A stretch of DNA of 64,000 bases from Arenicola marina (GCA_964019135.1 OZ025248.1:9989574-10053573), one strand, 5' to 3'; numbered from the stretch's first letter, positions 11,163 to 24,314 are shown. Translations and numbers: made by a program. Notes: a model not told the origin generated them from the letters alone.

Positions 11163-14100
11163 CTGGAAGATAGAGAATAATTATGCAAACATAGGTCGCT
11201 CCATAACGGAATTCAGGATACAAACGGTTTTACAACAATTCTACACCGCATAGACATGACTGAAGTACCAGGTAATAACAAATGAGAATCTAGTGCTTAT
11301 GTCAGGCAGGTTTACCTAGTAGTGTTTTCTCTTTCATATGATTTTATTCCAGAGAATCTAGTGCTTATGTCAGGCAGGTTTACCTAGTAGTGTTTTCTTT
11401 CTCATATGAAATTGACAGCGAAGACAAGACGAGTATTAACATTGTACAGTAAACTACCAACTGGAGTGCTTTAACAGTATACTGAAGATAATACCGAAAA
11501 CATGTCACTGGGTGTTATTCAATAGTTGTTCAATGCATGAGGGTCTCGATTTATTTCTTGCAAAGGCATAGTTAGAGGTGGCATATCGCCTGGACCCCCA
11601 ACCTCGTGTAAGTCCGCCTCGTCATGTTCTCCATAGTAGTCTCGTCTGTTTCTCGGGTATGTCGCATATGTCATATCCTGATGAACCACCTTCGCAAGCA
11701 CAAAACGCAAGAGTTATTTCCTACTGCTATTACTATTGCTATATCCTACTACTACTTATTACTGCACCATGGTTACCAATATTAAAACATACCATTGCTG
11801 ATAGATTTTATAATGCGATGAATAAATAATATGGGAGACTTGTCAGATTCTGATAACTGTTTTTTAATGTTATGTGGGATGATTCAGCTAACGGACACCG
11901 TTTCAGTGATAACAATAGTCATTCGTTTTAGTGATAACAATTGTCATCGTTTCCGTGCCCAGTTTTCTTCCCTGCAGTATCTTTTAACCAAAGCCCGACT
12001 ATTCGCTTCCTTCAAGGACGACTATAATCAGCAATACGTTGAGATACTGCACAATATACTGATACAGGTAACGACTGTTGGCTGTCGATATTCACCAACT
12101 TTGTCTCCAGAATATTAAACATGTGGTATCCGATAAACTTTATATTACATAGGATAGATACATTATATTACAGAAGTCAGGTCACATAACGCCTTTCATT
12201 CATATCTATAGATATATACCATAACACATGTATGTCTTGAAGAGCTGACTACCACTAGCTAGATCAGACGACGCGTCCAGTTTTTGTATGTTTTTTTTCC
12301 TTCATTAAAAGTTTATTATGTTATTAAATATATTCATTTTGGCTGTTGCCATTTGATTCAGATATTTTTTTATTTTTTATTTATTTATTTCCTAAAATGG
12401 CACTTTGGCAATGACAATGGCAATGACAACGCGTCTGGTTAAGTGGTAAGGAAACCAGTTTGAACGTAGAGGAACACAAATACAGCTCTAGAAAGTCCCA
12501 CCTGATGGTTTGGTTGTCGCGTGCCGGGCCCTCCCAGCGACGCGTCAACGTGACGACGCTGCAACTCGGCCAGCGGATGGCTCGTGAGGTTTCCGATTTG
12601 TTCCTGAAGCTGTTGAATCGTTGCCCGCAACAGGTCCATCTCCTCTAACAGTTTGCTCTTCTCGGTTTCCGAGCGCACGCGGGCATGGTGCTCGGCCTCG
12701 AAATCCATCTTGTACAGATCGGCCTGTCATTTAAAGTGGCGAAAACCATGAGGAGTTACCGTGAGTATAAAGCAATGAAGCGCATATATTACGGTCGATA
12801 ATTAAACAAAACCCCGTCCTTCTTATAGTGGCATCCGCCCGTCCGTCCGTTCGTCCAACCTAACAATATGGACCGGCTATCATTGTAGTTCACTGATTAT
12901 CTGGTTAAGTATAGTACGAGGAGATAGCTGATGATCAGCTCGATTAGAGCGCATCAGAGCGCCATTAATCTTCGAAATGAATTACTAGGCAACACACGTT
13001 AATGATTGTCTAGCCTGGAATACGGGTCAGACAATTACTTCATCAGATAAACATATATGCCAATGTATATCAGCTAGAAGAGCAAATAACGAATACGCAG
13101 ACTTACCAGTCTTATCGAATTCAGTACTCAACCAAGTTATTACAAGATACATACCTAAGTATTTTGAAACGGCCCTTAAATTTAAGCTTTCTGAAAAGAG
13201 TACCACGCTGGACCATCCCTGAACCATTAGGTTTGCCGCAAAATTCTAATTGTTGTCATAACATCTCTAACCTGAGCCTGTAGCACAGGGACGGTTTCAA
13301 CATCGCTCTTTATTTGCTGGATCTTCAATTTCAGCTGCTGTATTTCGTCGTCTTTGCCACGTGCGGTATCTTCGGCGCCCATCAGCTTCGCCATGTAGCT
13401 ATCCACAGTCTCTTGCAGGTCGCGCATCTGCGCAGGCCCGACGCCACGGTTTGTCTGGGCAATCTTGTTAGGAAAGTACATTAAAAACAGTTAGCTGGTC
13501 GTTCATAGCATATTGTATTTTTTTTCAAAGTTTCACGGTATATACTATGACTGCGAGTACACAAGTTATAATATGGGTTTCACCAGACAAGTTAGAATAA
13601 TCAATTTACTCATCCTACATAATATCCTATGGTTAATTATTGGTGACCTTTTGACCTTCTGACCAAGGCAAGCATTAAACTGTTAATCCATATGATATAA
13701 AGCCCCTACTATGTTTCATCCCATTCTTGGATAATACTACCTTAGTCTCTTCTAGTTGCTTTCTGTACTCCTCATTCTTTGACGTCAGTTGACGCGCTTG
13801 GCTCACGACCCTGTCCATTTTCGTCCTGTATTCCTCCAATTTTTGCCTATATAATAAAATAATTATGATGATTACTGCTGTGACTGAGCACGCGATTTCT
13901 ACTAAAATGCACACGCAGCTAGGATTGCAAAGAATTGATTATCGCTACCAGCTCGTTTTTTTTTGTACGAGGCTGGACTGGAATAAAATGTGGTGTCAAC
14001 TCATTGATGTAGCATGAAATGATTGGCTCATTGAGGAGGTAGCATTGGGTTACTATTTAGAGCAACAAAGTCTTCATGTGATGGTACGCTAAGCCTAGTG

Positions 14101-17100
14101 GTCCATCGGCTATCAAGGACTGGTTACAATACCTCTCAGACCCTTATAGACACCAGCCCCACCCTGTCTTGGTGGTCTTACCTCTCACTAGCCAGGACAC
14201 CCTTCAGACCCTTATAGATACCAGCCCACCATGTCTTGGTGGTCTTACCTCTCACTAGGCAGGACACCCTCCAGGTCCTTATAGACACCAGCCCAACCCT
14301 GTCTTGGTGGTGTTACCTCTCACTAGCCAGGACACCCTCCAGGTCCTTATTGATACCAGCCCCACCCTGTCTTGGTGGTGTTACCTCTCACTGGCCAGGA
14401 TACCCTCCAGGTCATTATAGACACCAGCCCCACCATGTCTTGGTGGTCTTACCTCTCACTAGCCAGGACACCCTCCAGGTCCTTATAGACACCAGCCCCA
14501 CCCTGTCTTGGTGGTCTTACCTCTCACTAGGCAGGACACCCTCCAGGTCATTATAGACACCAGCCCAACCCTGTCTTGGTGGTGTTACCTCTCACTAGCC
14601 AGGACACCCTCCAGGTCCTTATTGATACCAGCCCCACCCTGTCTTGGTGGTGTTACCTCTCACTGGCCAGGATACCCTCCAGGTCATTATAGACACCAGC
14701 CCCACCCTGTCTTGGTGGTCTTACCTCTCACTGGCCAGGATACCCTCCAGGTCCTTATAGACACCAGCTCCACCCTGTCTTGGTGGTCTTACCTATCACT
14801 AGCCACGACACCCTCCAGATCCCTAACAGAGGCTCCAAGAGTACTGATCAGCTGGTCATCACGATTTCGCTGGTCGTCCTTTTCTTTGTGGATTCGATTC
14901 AATCTCTCTTCCAGTTGCTGATTTCTGAATATAGTAGAACATCTATTTGAAGGTAGGAGTCTAGAGCGTGATGGCGAGGCGAGCTGTCAACTAGAAATAC
15001 CTGGTTTCATCAAAATCAGTACACAAACTTCTATGTTTCTAATTGCGTTTGGTGACGAGATAAGAGTAATATCATATGGAATACTTCACACCCAGAAGCG
15101 TCTGAATGACTCAGCTCAACAAACAAGCGACGTAAGATAAAACAAGGGGCATATAGCCCCACCACTTACGATCACGCATAAGCTAACAGAGAATTGTAAA
15201 TATCCCTACATATTTAATTGCCGTTTTGTCCGTAACTTCTTAGTTTGTTATTGTTATATTTGAAATGATTACCTTTGGTTTTACAATTATGAGAGAATCA
15301 TACCATATTTATATACACCTATACAATATAATTTCGATACCTTCGATTCTATCGAAGATTTTGTTCTGATAACATTATTAAAGCTGCCTATATCGCGCTC
15401 TTTCCTGCCAAAACTAAAGAGGTCAAAATACAAATGAAAATCAGTCCTTGAATCCCCCGAAATTTCTTAGCCTTGCCCGTGATATAAATTTACCACAGGT
15501 TTTCATCTCAGTGGTAATCGTCATCAGTGTTTGGGCTTCGCGATGCTTTGTTATAAGTAGAGCGGTGTCCCGGAATAAAAAAAATTGCCATATCACAGCT
15601 GACATGGCGATGTTTATTGGGTTTCTGAATTTATAAAATGAAACAATCGACTTTTCTGCAAATCGTGATACATATATCTGTCGCTTAGCCTTAGTTTTTG
15701 GCGGGAAAAGCTCGACAAGCAGCTTTCAAAATTACAGCCGGTGAAATAGTTTCACGCGTCCAACCTATAATCCACAGAGGAGTGGAGCTGAGTTGTCTGT
15801 ACAACACTGGAACGCTACCACCAACCCCCCCCCCCCCCATGTTGTCAAAATAAATAAATATATTAATGCTTACTTTTCGTGCAAGCTATCTGCCTCCTTT
15901 TTGGCTGCGGTTGCTTTCGTGTTCGCCTCCTGAAGCTCATTGACGAGTGACAGCACCTGTGCCCTGGTGTTCTGGAGCTCCTCCTCGGCATACTGGGCAT
16001 ATCAAGAAAAGACATGAACTGCCTTGGAAACAACACAAATATGAATAGCATTTCCAACTCCGGACCTATTTAGGACACGATCCCTAAATCAGTTATTGCG
16101 TTATGTCAAATAACGGCGTTGTGTATTATTAACAGTAAAAGTAGTGAGTCTTCAGCTGTCCTATAAAACGACACGCTGTTCATACGTCATACAATCACCT
16201 TACACGCTGGTCATACGTCATACAATCACCTTACACGCTGGTCATACGTCATACAATCACCTTACACGCTGAACATACGTCATACAATCACTTTACACGC
16301 TGGACATACGTCATACAATCAACTTACACGCTATTCATACGTCATACAATCACTTTACACGCTGGACATACGTCATACAATCACCATACACGCTATTCAT
16401 ACGTCATACAATCACTTTACACGCTGGACATACGTCATACAATCAACTTACACGCTGGACATACGTCATACAATCACTTTACACGCTATTCATACGTCAT
16501 ACAATCACTTTACACGCTGGTCATACGTCATACAATCACCTTACACGCTGGACATACGTCATACAATCACTTTACACGCTGGACATACGTCATACAATCA
16601 ACTTACACGCTGGACATACGTCATACAATCACTTTACACGCTGGTCATACGTCATACAATCACTTTACACGCTGGACATACGTCATATAATCGCTCTACA
16701 CGCTATTCATACGTCATACAATCACTTTACACGCTAGTCATACGTCATACAATCACCTTACACGCTGGACATACGTCATACAATCACTTTACACGCTGGT
16801 CATACGTCATACAATCACTTTACACGCTGGACATACGTCATATAATCGCTCTACAAGCTATTCATACGTCATATAATCGCTCTACACGCTATTCAGACGT
16901 CATACAATCACCTTACACGTATTCATACGTCATACAATCACTTTACACGCTGGTCATACGTCATACAATCACCTTACACGCTGGACATACGTCATACAAT
17001 CACTTTACACGCTGGACATACGTCATACAATCGTTTTCACGCTGGACATACGTCATACAATCACCTTACACGCTGGACATACGTCATACAATCACCTTAC

Positions 17101-20100
17101 ACGCTGGACATACGTCATACAATCACTTTACACGCTGGACATACGTCATACAATCAACTTACACGCTGGACATACGTCATACAATCACTTTACACGCTAT
17201 TCATACGTCATACAATCACTTTACACGCTGGTCATACGTCATACAATCACCTTACACGCTGGACATACGTCATACAATCACTTTACACGCTGGACATACG
17301 TCATACAATCGTTTTCACGCTGGACATACGTCATACAATCACTTTACACGCTGGTCATACGTCATACAATCACTTTACACGCTGGACATACGTCATACAA
17401 TCACTTTACACGCTGGACATACGTCATACAATCAACTTACACGCTGGACATACGTCATACAATCATTTTACACGCTATTCATACGTCATACAATCACTTT
17501 ACACGCTGGTCATACGTCATACAATCACCTTACACGCTGGACATACGTCATACAATCACTTTACACGCTGGACATACGTCATACAATCAACTTACACGCT
17601 GGACATACGTCATACAATCACTTTACACGCTGGTCATACGTCATACAATCACTTTACACGCTGGACATACGTCATATAATCGCTCTACACGCTATTCATA
17701 CGTCATACAATCACTTTACACGCTAGTCATACGTCATACAATCACCTTACACGCTGGACATACGTCATACAATCACTTTACACGCTGGTCATACGTCATA
17801 CAATCACTTTACACGCTGGACATACGTCATATAATCGCTCTACACGCTATTCATACGTCTTATAATCGCTCTACACGCTATTCAGACGTCATACAATCAC
17901 CTTACACGCTATTCATACGTCATACAATCACTTTACACGCTGGACATACGTCATACAATCAACTTACACGCTGGACATACGTCACAATCACCTTACACGC
18001 TGGACATACGTCATACAATCACTTTACACGCTGGACATACGTCATACAATCACCTTACACGCTGGACATACGTCATACAATCACTTTACACGCTGGTCAT
18101 ACGTCATACAATCACTTTACACGCTGGACATACGTCATATAATCGCTCTACACGCTATTCATACGTCATACAATCACTTTACACGCTAGTCATACGTCAT
18201 ACAATCACCTTACACGCTGGACATACGTCATACAATCACTTTACACGCTGGTCATACGTCATACAATCACTTTACACGCTGGACATACGTCATATAATCG
18301 CTCTACAAGCTATTCATACGTCATATAATCGCTCTACACGCTATTCAGACGTCATACAATCACCTTACACGCTATTCATACGTCATACAATCACTTTACA
18401 CGCTGGACATACGTCATACAATCAACTTACACGCTGGACATACGTCATACAATCATTTTACACGCTATTCATACGTCATACAATCACTTTACACGCTGGT
18501 CATACGTCATACAATCGTTTTCACGCTGGACATACGTCATACAATCACTTTACACGCTGGTCATACGTCATACAATCAACTTACACGCTGGACATACGTC
18601 ATATAATCGCTCTACACGCTATTCATACGTCATACAATCACTTTACACGCTGGTCATACGTCATGCAATCACCTTACACGCTGGACATACGTCATACAAT
18701 CACTTTACACGCTACTCATACGTCATACAATCGTTTTCACGCTGGTCATAGGTCATACAATCACTTTCACGCTGGTCATACGTCATACAATCGGTTTACC
18801 TGCTGATCTTGCGAGCGAATATTCTTTTGGAGCAATGCCATCTGGCGTGTCAAGTCGTCCTCACGCTCCTTGTGACTTCTGATGAGTCCGGACAACTTGC
18901 TCTGTGCCTCGACCAATTCAGCTTCATTTTGTCGTAGATCACTCCGCAATTGCTCAACCTAAGGTAAGAATAACATAATCCTCATTAATGGGTTTGACTA
19001 GACTTTACCGCAGTTCAAGCTATAGATGGCCATGGTAACTAGCCCTCAGTATGATAGAGCTTTTATATAACCGGCATACCATATTATTCTGGGGAAAAAA
19101 TCAAATATATCTTAAAATATTTTCTCTTCAGACGTAAACTAATGTCTGGTCCCATAACAGAGGCCACAAAAGTAACCTACTAGCAATACAGGGTGTGATT
19201 TGAGAGGCAACATAGGCTTTATTACCAATAGATCCGATTGACGCCGCGCATTCTCCACCTGCATCTTTTCTTCGCGTTCGACACGCAATTGTATGAGGAG
19301 GTCGCTCACGGCTCCCTCGTGCTTCACTTTAATGTTCTCGCGAGATGTCCGCGGGGTCGACGCCCCCTCTGCCGCCCGCAGCGTGTCCGCACGCTCCTCC
19401 TCTTCTGTCTCAGTGGCAATGACGTCACTTCCGGATGCTGTACGTCCGGAACCCGCCGCGCTAAAATCTCCGCCAGGCGCGCTCTTCAGCAGGTTGACCT
19501 GGACGAAGCCAGCAGCCGCCTCGTCCTCATCCATTCCGTCCACGGAGGAGTGATCTAGGGAGCCGGTGGGCGACGCCATCTTGTACACGTGGAGCTGGGA
19601 TTGCAAAGAATTGTTTATTGCCACCAGCTCGTTCTTTTCTTGCGCCAGGCTGGACTTGATACTCGTCAGCTTTGTAAGCTGGTCCTGCAGGTCATTGACT
19701 CTGGACTCCAGCTCCGTCCGTCTCTGGTGTGTCTGGAGGACCTCCTGGTTGGCCTTGCTGCAGCGGCCCCGCAGATCCTCAGCGTCCGACCTCAGCGCCG
19801 CGTTCTCGTTGCTCAGATGCTGCCGCTCGAGTTTCTCCCGCTCCAGGTCAACAAGGAGGTGGCGAACCTCCTCTTGCATGGACGCCGTGCTGTCCGCCTC
19901 GCCATCACGCTCCAGACTCTTCACCTTAAAGTATAGTATATTACTTCCATGAAAATCCTAGATATTAAGTATCATTTACGGACGGATTATGAGCAATGTA
20001 AAGTCACGGATGACAACAATAGCCGGATAATCAGTGCACAGTCAAAAGTGGGAATGCGTAAGGTTATGTCTTGACCCATGATTGTGACGATATAATTTAG

Positions 20101-21120
20101 CTATAGGCGGATCTTAACTAAAAAATTAACCCCCGCAAAAATCAAATAATCCCCGCCGGAAATGTTAAAGATGTGATGCTAACCCCTGACAAAGGCAAAT
20201 TGTGTATCAAATTCAGTGAGCGAATGTAAATAATGGCCCAACCTGGTCCAGTTCCTTTTCCAAGGCCTTAATTCGCAAGTCTTTCTGGTCACATTCAGTC
20301 TTGAGCTCCATAACAACAACGCGTGCCTCTTCATTCTTGGCGCGCACTTCATCTCTGTCCCTCTCCCACGCTGACCTCATTAACATGAGCTGGTCGTGTG
20401 CCAACCTTATGGCGGTATTGTTTCCCCGAATGGTATCTGTAAGTGGAGTTTTATTATTGGTACAACTCAACGTCCTTAAGTAGTGTGTTAAGCTTAGGTG
20501 GTCGTTTCATACGTGTAAAAGCTATTAGCATTTTAACAAAGTATGCTTCGGTTCTCTTTTATATCAACAATTTATATTCTTGGTTTTAATCACATACGTT
20601 GGTTGCACACACATCTTTCGATTACTAATTATAGCAGAAAGACGACTTGCAACCCTTGTATCAGAATTGTATGTGATACAGAAGGTGGAGAAGCCAGAAC
20701 ATGTACGACCGGTATTGTCATTATTATTATCTGTTTTCTCATATCTGACCAACCTTTTAATTCAAGATTCTCCCTCCCCAGCTCCTGTACACGGGAGAAA
20801 GCCACTTCCAGGGATACATCAGCCGATGATACCATGGAGGACTGCCCCACCTCACTCATTCTTCTGCTTTCACACGGCATTGAGGCTTTGGGAAGGCTCA
20901 GAATGGAGATATCCGCCGAACTTCCATCGGACGAGGGGGTTTGCATGCCACTGGGGGGAGATTCGCCGCTTTCTGGCGACCTTGCTGACTGCGAACTCTT
21001 ATCACGATCGGCGTTGATTAACTCATCCAATCTGCCTTCACCCTGGGGGATAACCGCCTCTGCTGTATAGCGAGCAGCAGTGCCTTGTGCGGAGAAGACA
21101 CAAGTGCCACTCGCCTCCAT
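11073..21120 (-). CDS. OPTN: Optineurin-like ubiquitin-binding autophagy/NF-kB adaptor, complete coding region
   Basis: Eleven coding exons join in phase in transcript order: 20754-21120, 20243-20436, 19226-19924, 18800-18958, 15874-15992, 14793-14924, 13741-13846, 13272-13454, 12502-12723, 11603-11677 and 11073-11162. They total 2346 nt, 781 residues plus TAG. The start ATG (21118-21120) lies 8 bp after an acceptor, so a 5' UTR exon lies upstream. In order the protein shows: a Ser-rich N-terminus; a NEMO-like N-terminal coiled coil (ENLELKDTIRGNN); an acidic LC3-interacting motif DEDEAAAGFVQV (F about residue 327); a second coiled coil (SLVNELQEANTK, close to vertebrate optineurin); a UBAN region (ETVPVLQAQ then ADLYKMDFEAEHHAR); and a C-terminal C2HC zinc finger CCPRCNEVFPDLDSLHVHL. 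NEMO shares coiled coil, UBAN and finger, but the LIR and exon-5 similarity favour optineurin. Vertebrate optineurin is about 577 residues; this one is longer mainly at the N-terminus and middle. Two introns carry minisatellites that overlap 5' splice sites. Confidence 0.93.
11287..11408. repeat. Tandem duplication of ~65 bp
   Basis: The segment starting GAGAATCTAGTGCTTATGTC and ending near CATATGA occurs twice in a row, almost identical. The last bases differ (CTCTTTCATATG versus CTTTCTCATATG). Confidence 0.85.
12502..13454 (-). CDS. OPTN: Optineurin UBAN exons (13272-13454 and 12502-12723)
   Basis: The exon pair encodes DEIQQLKLKIQQIKSDVETV, then PVLQAQ and, across the junction, ADLYKMDFEAEHHAR. 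This is the UBAN/CC2-LZ motif that binds Met1- and Lys63-linked ubiquitin in NEMO and optineurin. Against human NEMO numbering as I remember it, V300, Y308, K309, D311, F312, E315 and R319 are kept. The positions equivalent to R316 and E320 are His and Val. The intron between the two exons is about 550 bp and splits the motif. Confidence 0.9.
13908..13985 (-). pseudogene. Decayed copy of part of optineurin exon 3, inside an intron
   Basis: The minus strand here reads as KNELVAIINSLQS, stop, LRVH. Real exon 3 (about 19580-19655) encodes KNELVAINNSLQSQLHV. The DNA matches from TCCAGCC through GAGCTGGT and CAATTCTTTGCAATCC. A CAG to TAG change and an A-run expansion break the frame. The fragment lies 62 bp upstream (transcript sense) of exon 13741-13846, in the intron after exon 14793-14924. 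Confidence 0.8.
14128..14830. repeat. 68-bp minisatellite overlapping an optineurin 5' splice site
   Basis: About ten copies of a 68-bp unit are marked by CTGTCTTGGTGGT every 67-69 bp. On the minus strand each unit carries GACCTGGAGGGTGTCCTGG and then AGTGAGAG|GTAAGACC. This is a near copy of the end of exon 14793-14924 plus its donor site. The exon's real donor (GATAG|GTAAGACC at 14793/14792) lies in the first unit of the array. The forward open frames across this block are by-products of the repeat. Confidence 0.9.
16165..18809. repeat. 31-bp minisatellite, about 85 copies, overlapping an optineurin 5' splice site
   Basis: The unit is 31 bp with core CATACGTCATACAATCA and a variable ACACGCTGGWC or ACACGCTATTC part. 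On the minus strand the unit reads CAGCGTGTAAAGTGATTG followed by TATGACGTATG. The junction of exon 18800-18958 reads CAGCAG|GTAAACCGATTG and then the same TATGACGTATG. So the first unit spans the exon end and its donor. Marker variants (GCTAGTCATACG at about 16733, 17722 and 18184; ATTCAGACG after each) show higher-order repeat blocks. Confidence 0.92.
19496..19531 (-). other. Predicted LC3-interacting region (LIR) in optineurin exon 3
   Basis: The codons give DEDEAAAGFVQV, with the core F-V-Q-V at 19496-19507. It has the [WFY]xx[LIV] pattern with acidic residues just before. Vertebrate optineurin has a Ser-rich segment followed by FVEI at the matching place between the same two coiled coils. 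Here the upstream acidic cluster stands where vertebrates use a TBK1-phosphorylated serine. Confidence 0.75.
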
Positions 21121-24100
21121 TGTCTGACCTGTTAAATATAAACAAAGATATAAAAAAGCATAGAAGAAATATCCGGCTGAAAAACAACTGTGGTACATAT
21201 ATCACTCCAAAATACCTTATCCGGAATATTACAGGAGTTTATCCCATTGACTGATTGAATAGCATTAACTGGCCCTTATTACTGAGAAATATGCCAATAT
21301 TCTATTTCAAAATGTACTCATAGCTATAGATATGGAAACATATAGACAGCACTTTTCATGACAAATACTATTGCAAACAACACTAGTCAGGAATATGTGA
21401 ATTCCTTTTGCAAAAGGCTGTTCTACCAAGATAAGTAAAACCCTTGTTATACAACATATTTATAGAAAACCTGCTCAATTTCATTGATTTGACATTCTTA
21501 TACACTTAACATAACATAGTTGTTATGTCTCACACATTGCCATCCTGCTACTTAGGCAATGTAGCTACATATAAAATTGGAGGTAGGGGTTAGCTATCAT
21601 ATAAACCTTGGATTTATTGTCTGATACACTATTCCCACGTACCAGGACTCAGCTGATGTGAAATAAGTCAGAAAGTCAGGTTGACTAGGTCTGTGGTAAC
21701 TACCGGCAACCACTGCCTCCATGGCCAGCTTAGTACCTCACATTCTACTTAACTATTTACCAGAGCTACAAACACAAGAATACTATAGTTATTACAGTTT
21801 CCGCCCTAAGGTTATCCATGTGATGACTGAGAAAAACTTTTTGTCATCAATCAATTATCAGGAAGAAAATAATCACTGATTTCAACTACATCTGGCTCTT
21901 TTATCTAGAAAAGTATCCCTGGTGACTAATGAGTATATGTAGAGCAAAGTGAAGTTTTCCCTCGTTATATCCATTGTCGGTAATCGATGGGATAGGGATG
22001 TATATAAGTTAATTATACTGCTTATGGCCAGAGTGAGTGAAAGGATGTCAGGGATTTGAACAGGATACAGGGCACTTACAAGAAGCTATTAATTGGTAAT
22101 TAGGAATGGTTACAGGTTAGCTGGCATATAATTGTTTAAGGGGAGGTGGAGCTTGTTTTAGTCTAACATTGTAAAGTGTAACATGGACTTTGGAAACACT
22201 TCAGCAGCACCCCTAGTTTCAGACGTCTGCTGCAGGTTATATCTTGATTGCATAGCTTCTAGCTACACTTTAGGAAAAAAAACACTGATCACTACATGAC
22301 ACTAAAAGAAAGCCATATAAAGATAATTATAATAGTTGCCACTTATAACTTATACCTGTATACCACACTAATAATGCTTTGTCCCAACTAAATCTATCCT
22401 GTAAGCATAATGTAGTACCGTTAAAAAAAAAGTAAAAAAAAAAAATTCTATACTATTAATATAAAAAAGATCACTGACACTTGATTTATGAGCTGGATGT
22501 CTATATTTATAACTTGTATATTGATATAGCATAGACACATTGGCCTATGTATTAAGCCAAAACATTTCACTACTTTCCTAATCATTACAAATAACAATTA
22601 CGTTGTGCTGAGGTCATGGTAAAACAGGATATTTGACTTGCTTAATAGGTGGTGAAAATATAATAATTGTGAGCTGATATAGACGTATGACAAATGAACG
22701 ATCGATCAGGCTCTGGCAAATTGTATTGGTGCGCCATACAAATAGTTGCAAGATTTATTCATACAGATCCATACAAATAGCCAAGTTATGAAAAGTACTA
22801 TATAACTTTTAGTATGCAATCACTGATCTACCTTCTAATTTTTAACACACTGAAAATCACTGATGTGAGTAAGCCATACATGACCATTTTAATGATAACA
22901 AACCTATGATTGTGCTGCAATTGTATATATTTTTATGATTTATTCACATAAATAATATTTCTTCATGTTAATGCCTAAAGCTCCACTGCCAGCAGGCACA
23001 CTGTCGCAAATAGACTTAATTGCAGACAAGGAAGTGAGATAGTCACCATGATATGCACTTAGCCAGTGCAAATATAAGAGTGTGTATTGTTTAGATGAAA
23101 TATATGCCATGCCAACGATAGTCAGCACATAAAATATTTGCAACCTCATTTTCTAATTTGACAAGAAATATTTCATTGACAAGTTTATTTATATTGTCAG
23201 CTGCAACCACAGATAATTTTAATCTTGACCCAAGATAATATTTAGATCGGTCGCTGAAAATATGGGCTGACATATCATGTTCAGACTATAGGCCTAGTCG
23301 TAAAGAGTAAAGTCTAAAATATTATTTCTGTGTTAGGCCTAGCTGGTTAGAAAATACACAGTTGAGAAATAATTTATTGTTTGATCATAAGGAAAGATAA
23401 AATAGAAATATAATCGTAAGTTTGGTATCATTAAAATAGCTTCAGTGGATTATAGATCGATCACAGAAAATATAAGCTGAAGCGTCACATTTAGACTAAA
23501 GGCATTTAGAGTAAAGTCTATAAAGCTAGCCAACAATGAAACCCAGAATACTGCAGAAAACTTGTTTTCATCTGAAATCTCATGTCTGTAGCTGCCAGTC
23601 TGTGGGAAAGGGTTGGGTTGGGTTGAAGGATTACTGGTCGCATTGGCACAAATGCCACTTGCGCCAACCGGTCGCATTGACATGGCTAGCTAGTGAAGTA
23701 AGGCAGGCGTTGGCACTTGGGAGGAGAGGGATATCAGATTAAGTACAGGCAGGTTGGGGATTTAGGGTGGAGGGTGATGCAACAAATAACAGCCCTCGAC
23801 AGAAGTAGATCTATATTTTTATAGTCATATAACATATCTCAATGAAATGGACACTAAATAAGTTCAATTTTCGTTTACAGCTTTAAATCAAAAAAGTCTT
23901 TCAGATCACATCGATTATATATATATGTACCCTGGTACCTACCACTGTCTGCGCTACAAAAACCCTTTTTCTGGCGATTCCCCGTTTTCTTCCGCAGTAC
24001 AGTAGGCCTATTCCGGGATTGACCAATCAATTTGACAATATTTATTTGTGTCTGTTAGAACTTAGGTGTCAGGACTGGGTGGTCTGTGCCTGTGGTCTGT

Positions 24101-24314
24101 CATTCCATCAAATATGTAAGGAATAACAAGACTCCTTAGATTCGAGCTGTCTACGAGCGACCCACCAGAATAACCGGGCCCAGCCGAAAAATGCGTAACG
24201 TGACAGCCTGACGAAAATATGCAAAGGTCGACTGAACAGCTCAAACAGATGCGGAAATCCCATCTGCTGATGGTTGGGAAATCCCAGTGACTATGTAAAG
24301 ATCTCCACTCTTAG

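Noticed and set aside
12439..12500. Extension of the optineurin UBAN exon to an in-frame stop (ending VQTGFLTT)
   Set aside because: A good donor CAG|GTGGGA at 12502 and two further in-phase exons with the conserved C-terminal zinc finger show this tail is intron.
14236..14921. Forward open frames of 106 and 137 codons
   Set aside because: They are translations of the 68-bp minisatellite, antisense to optineurin.
16165..18797. CRISPR-like array
   Set aside because: The units are contiguous 31-bp repeats with no unique spacers, in a eukaryotic intron.
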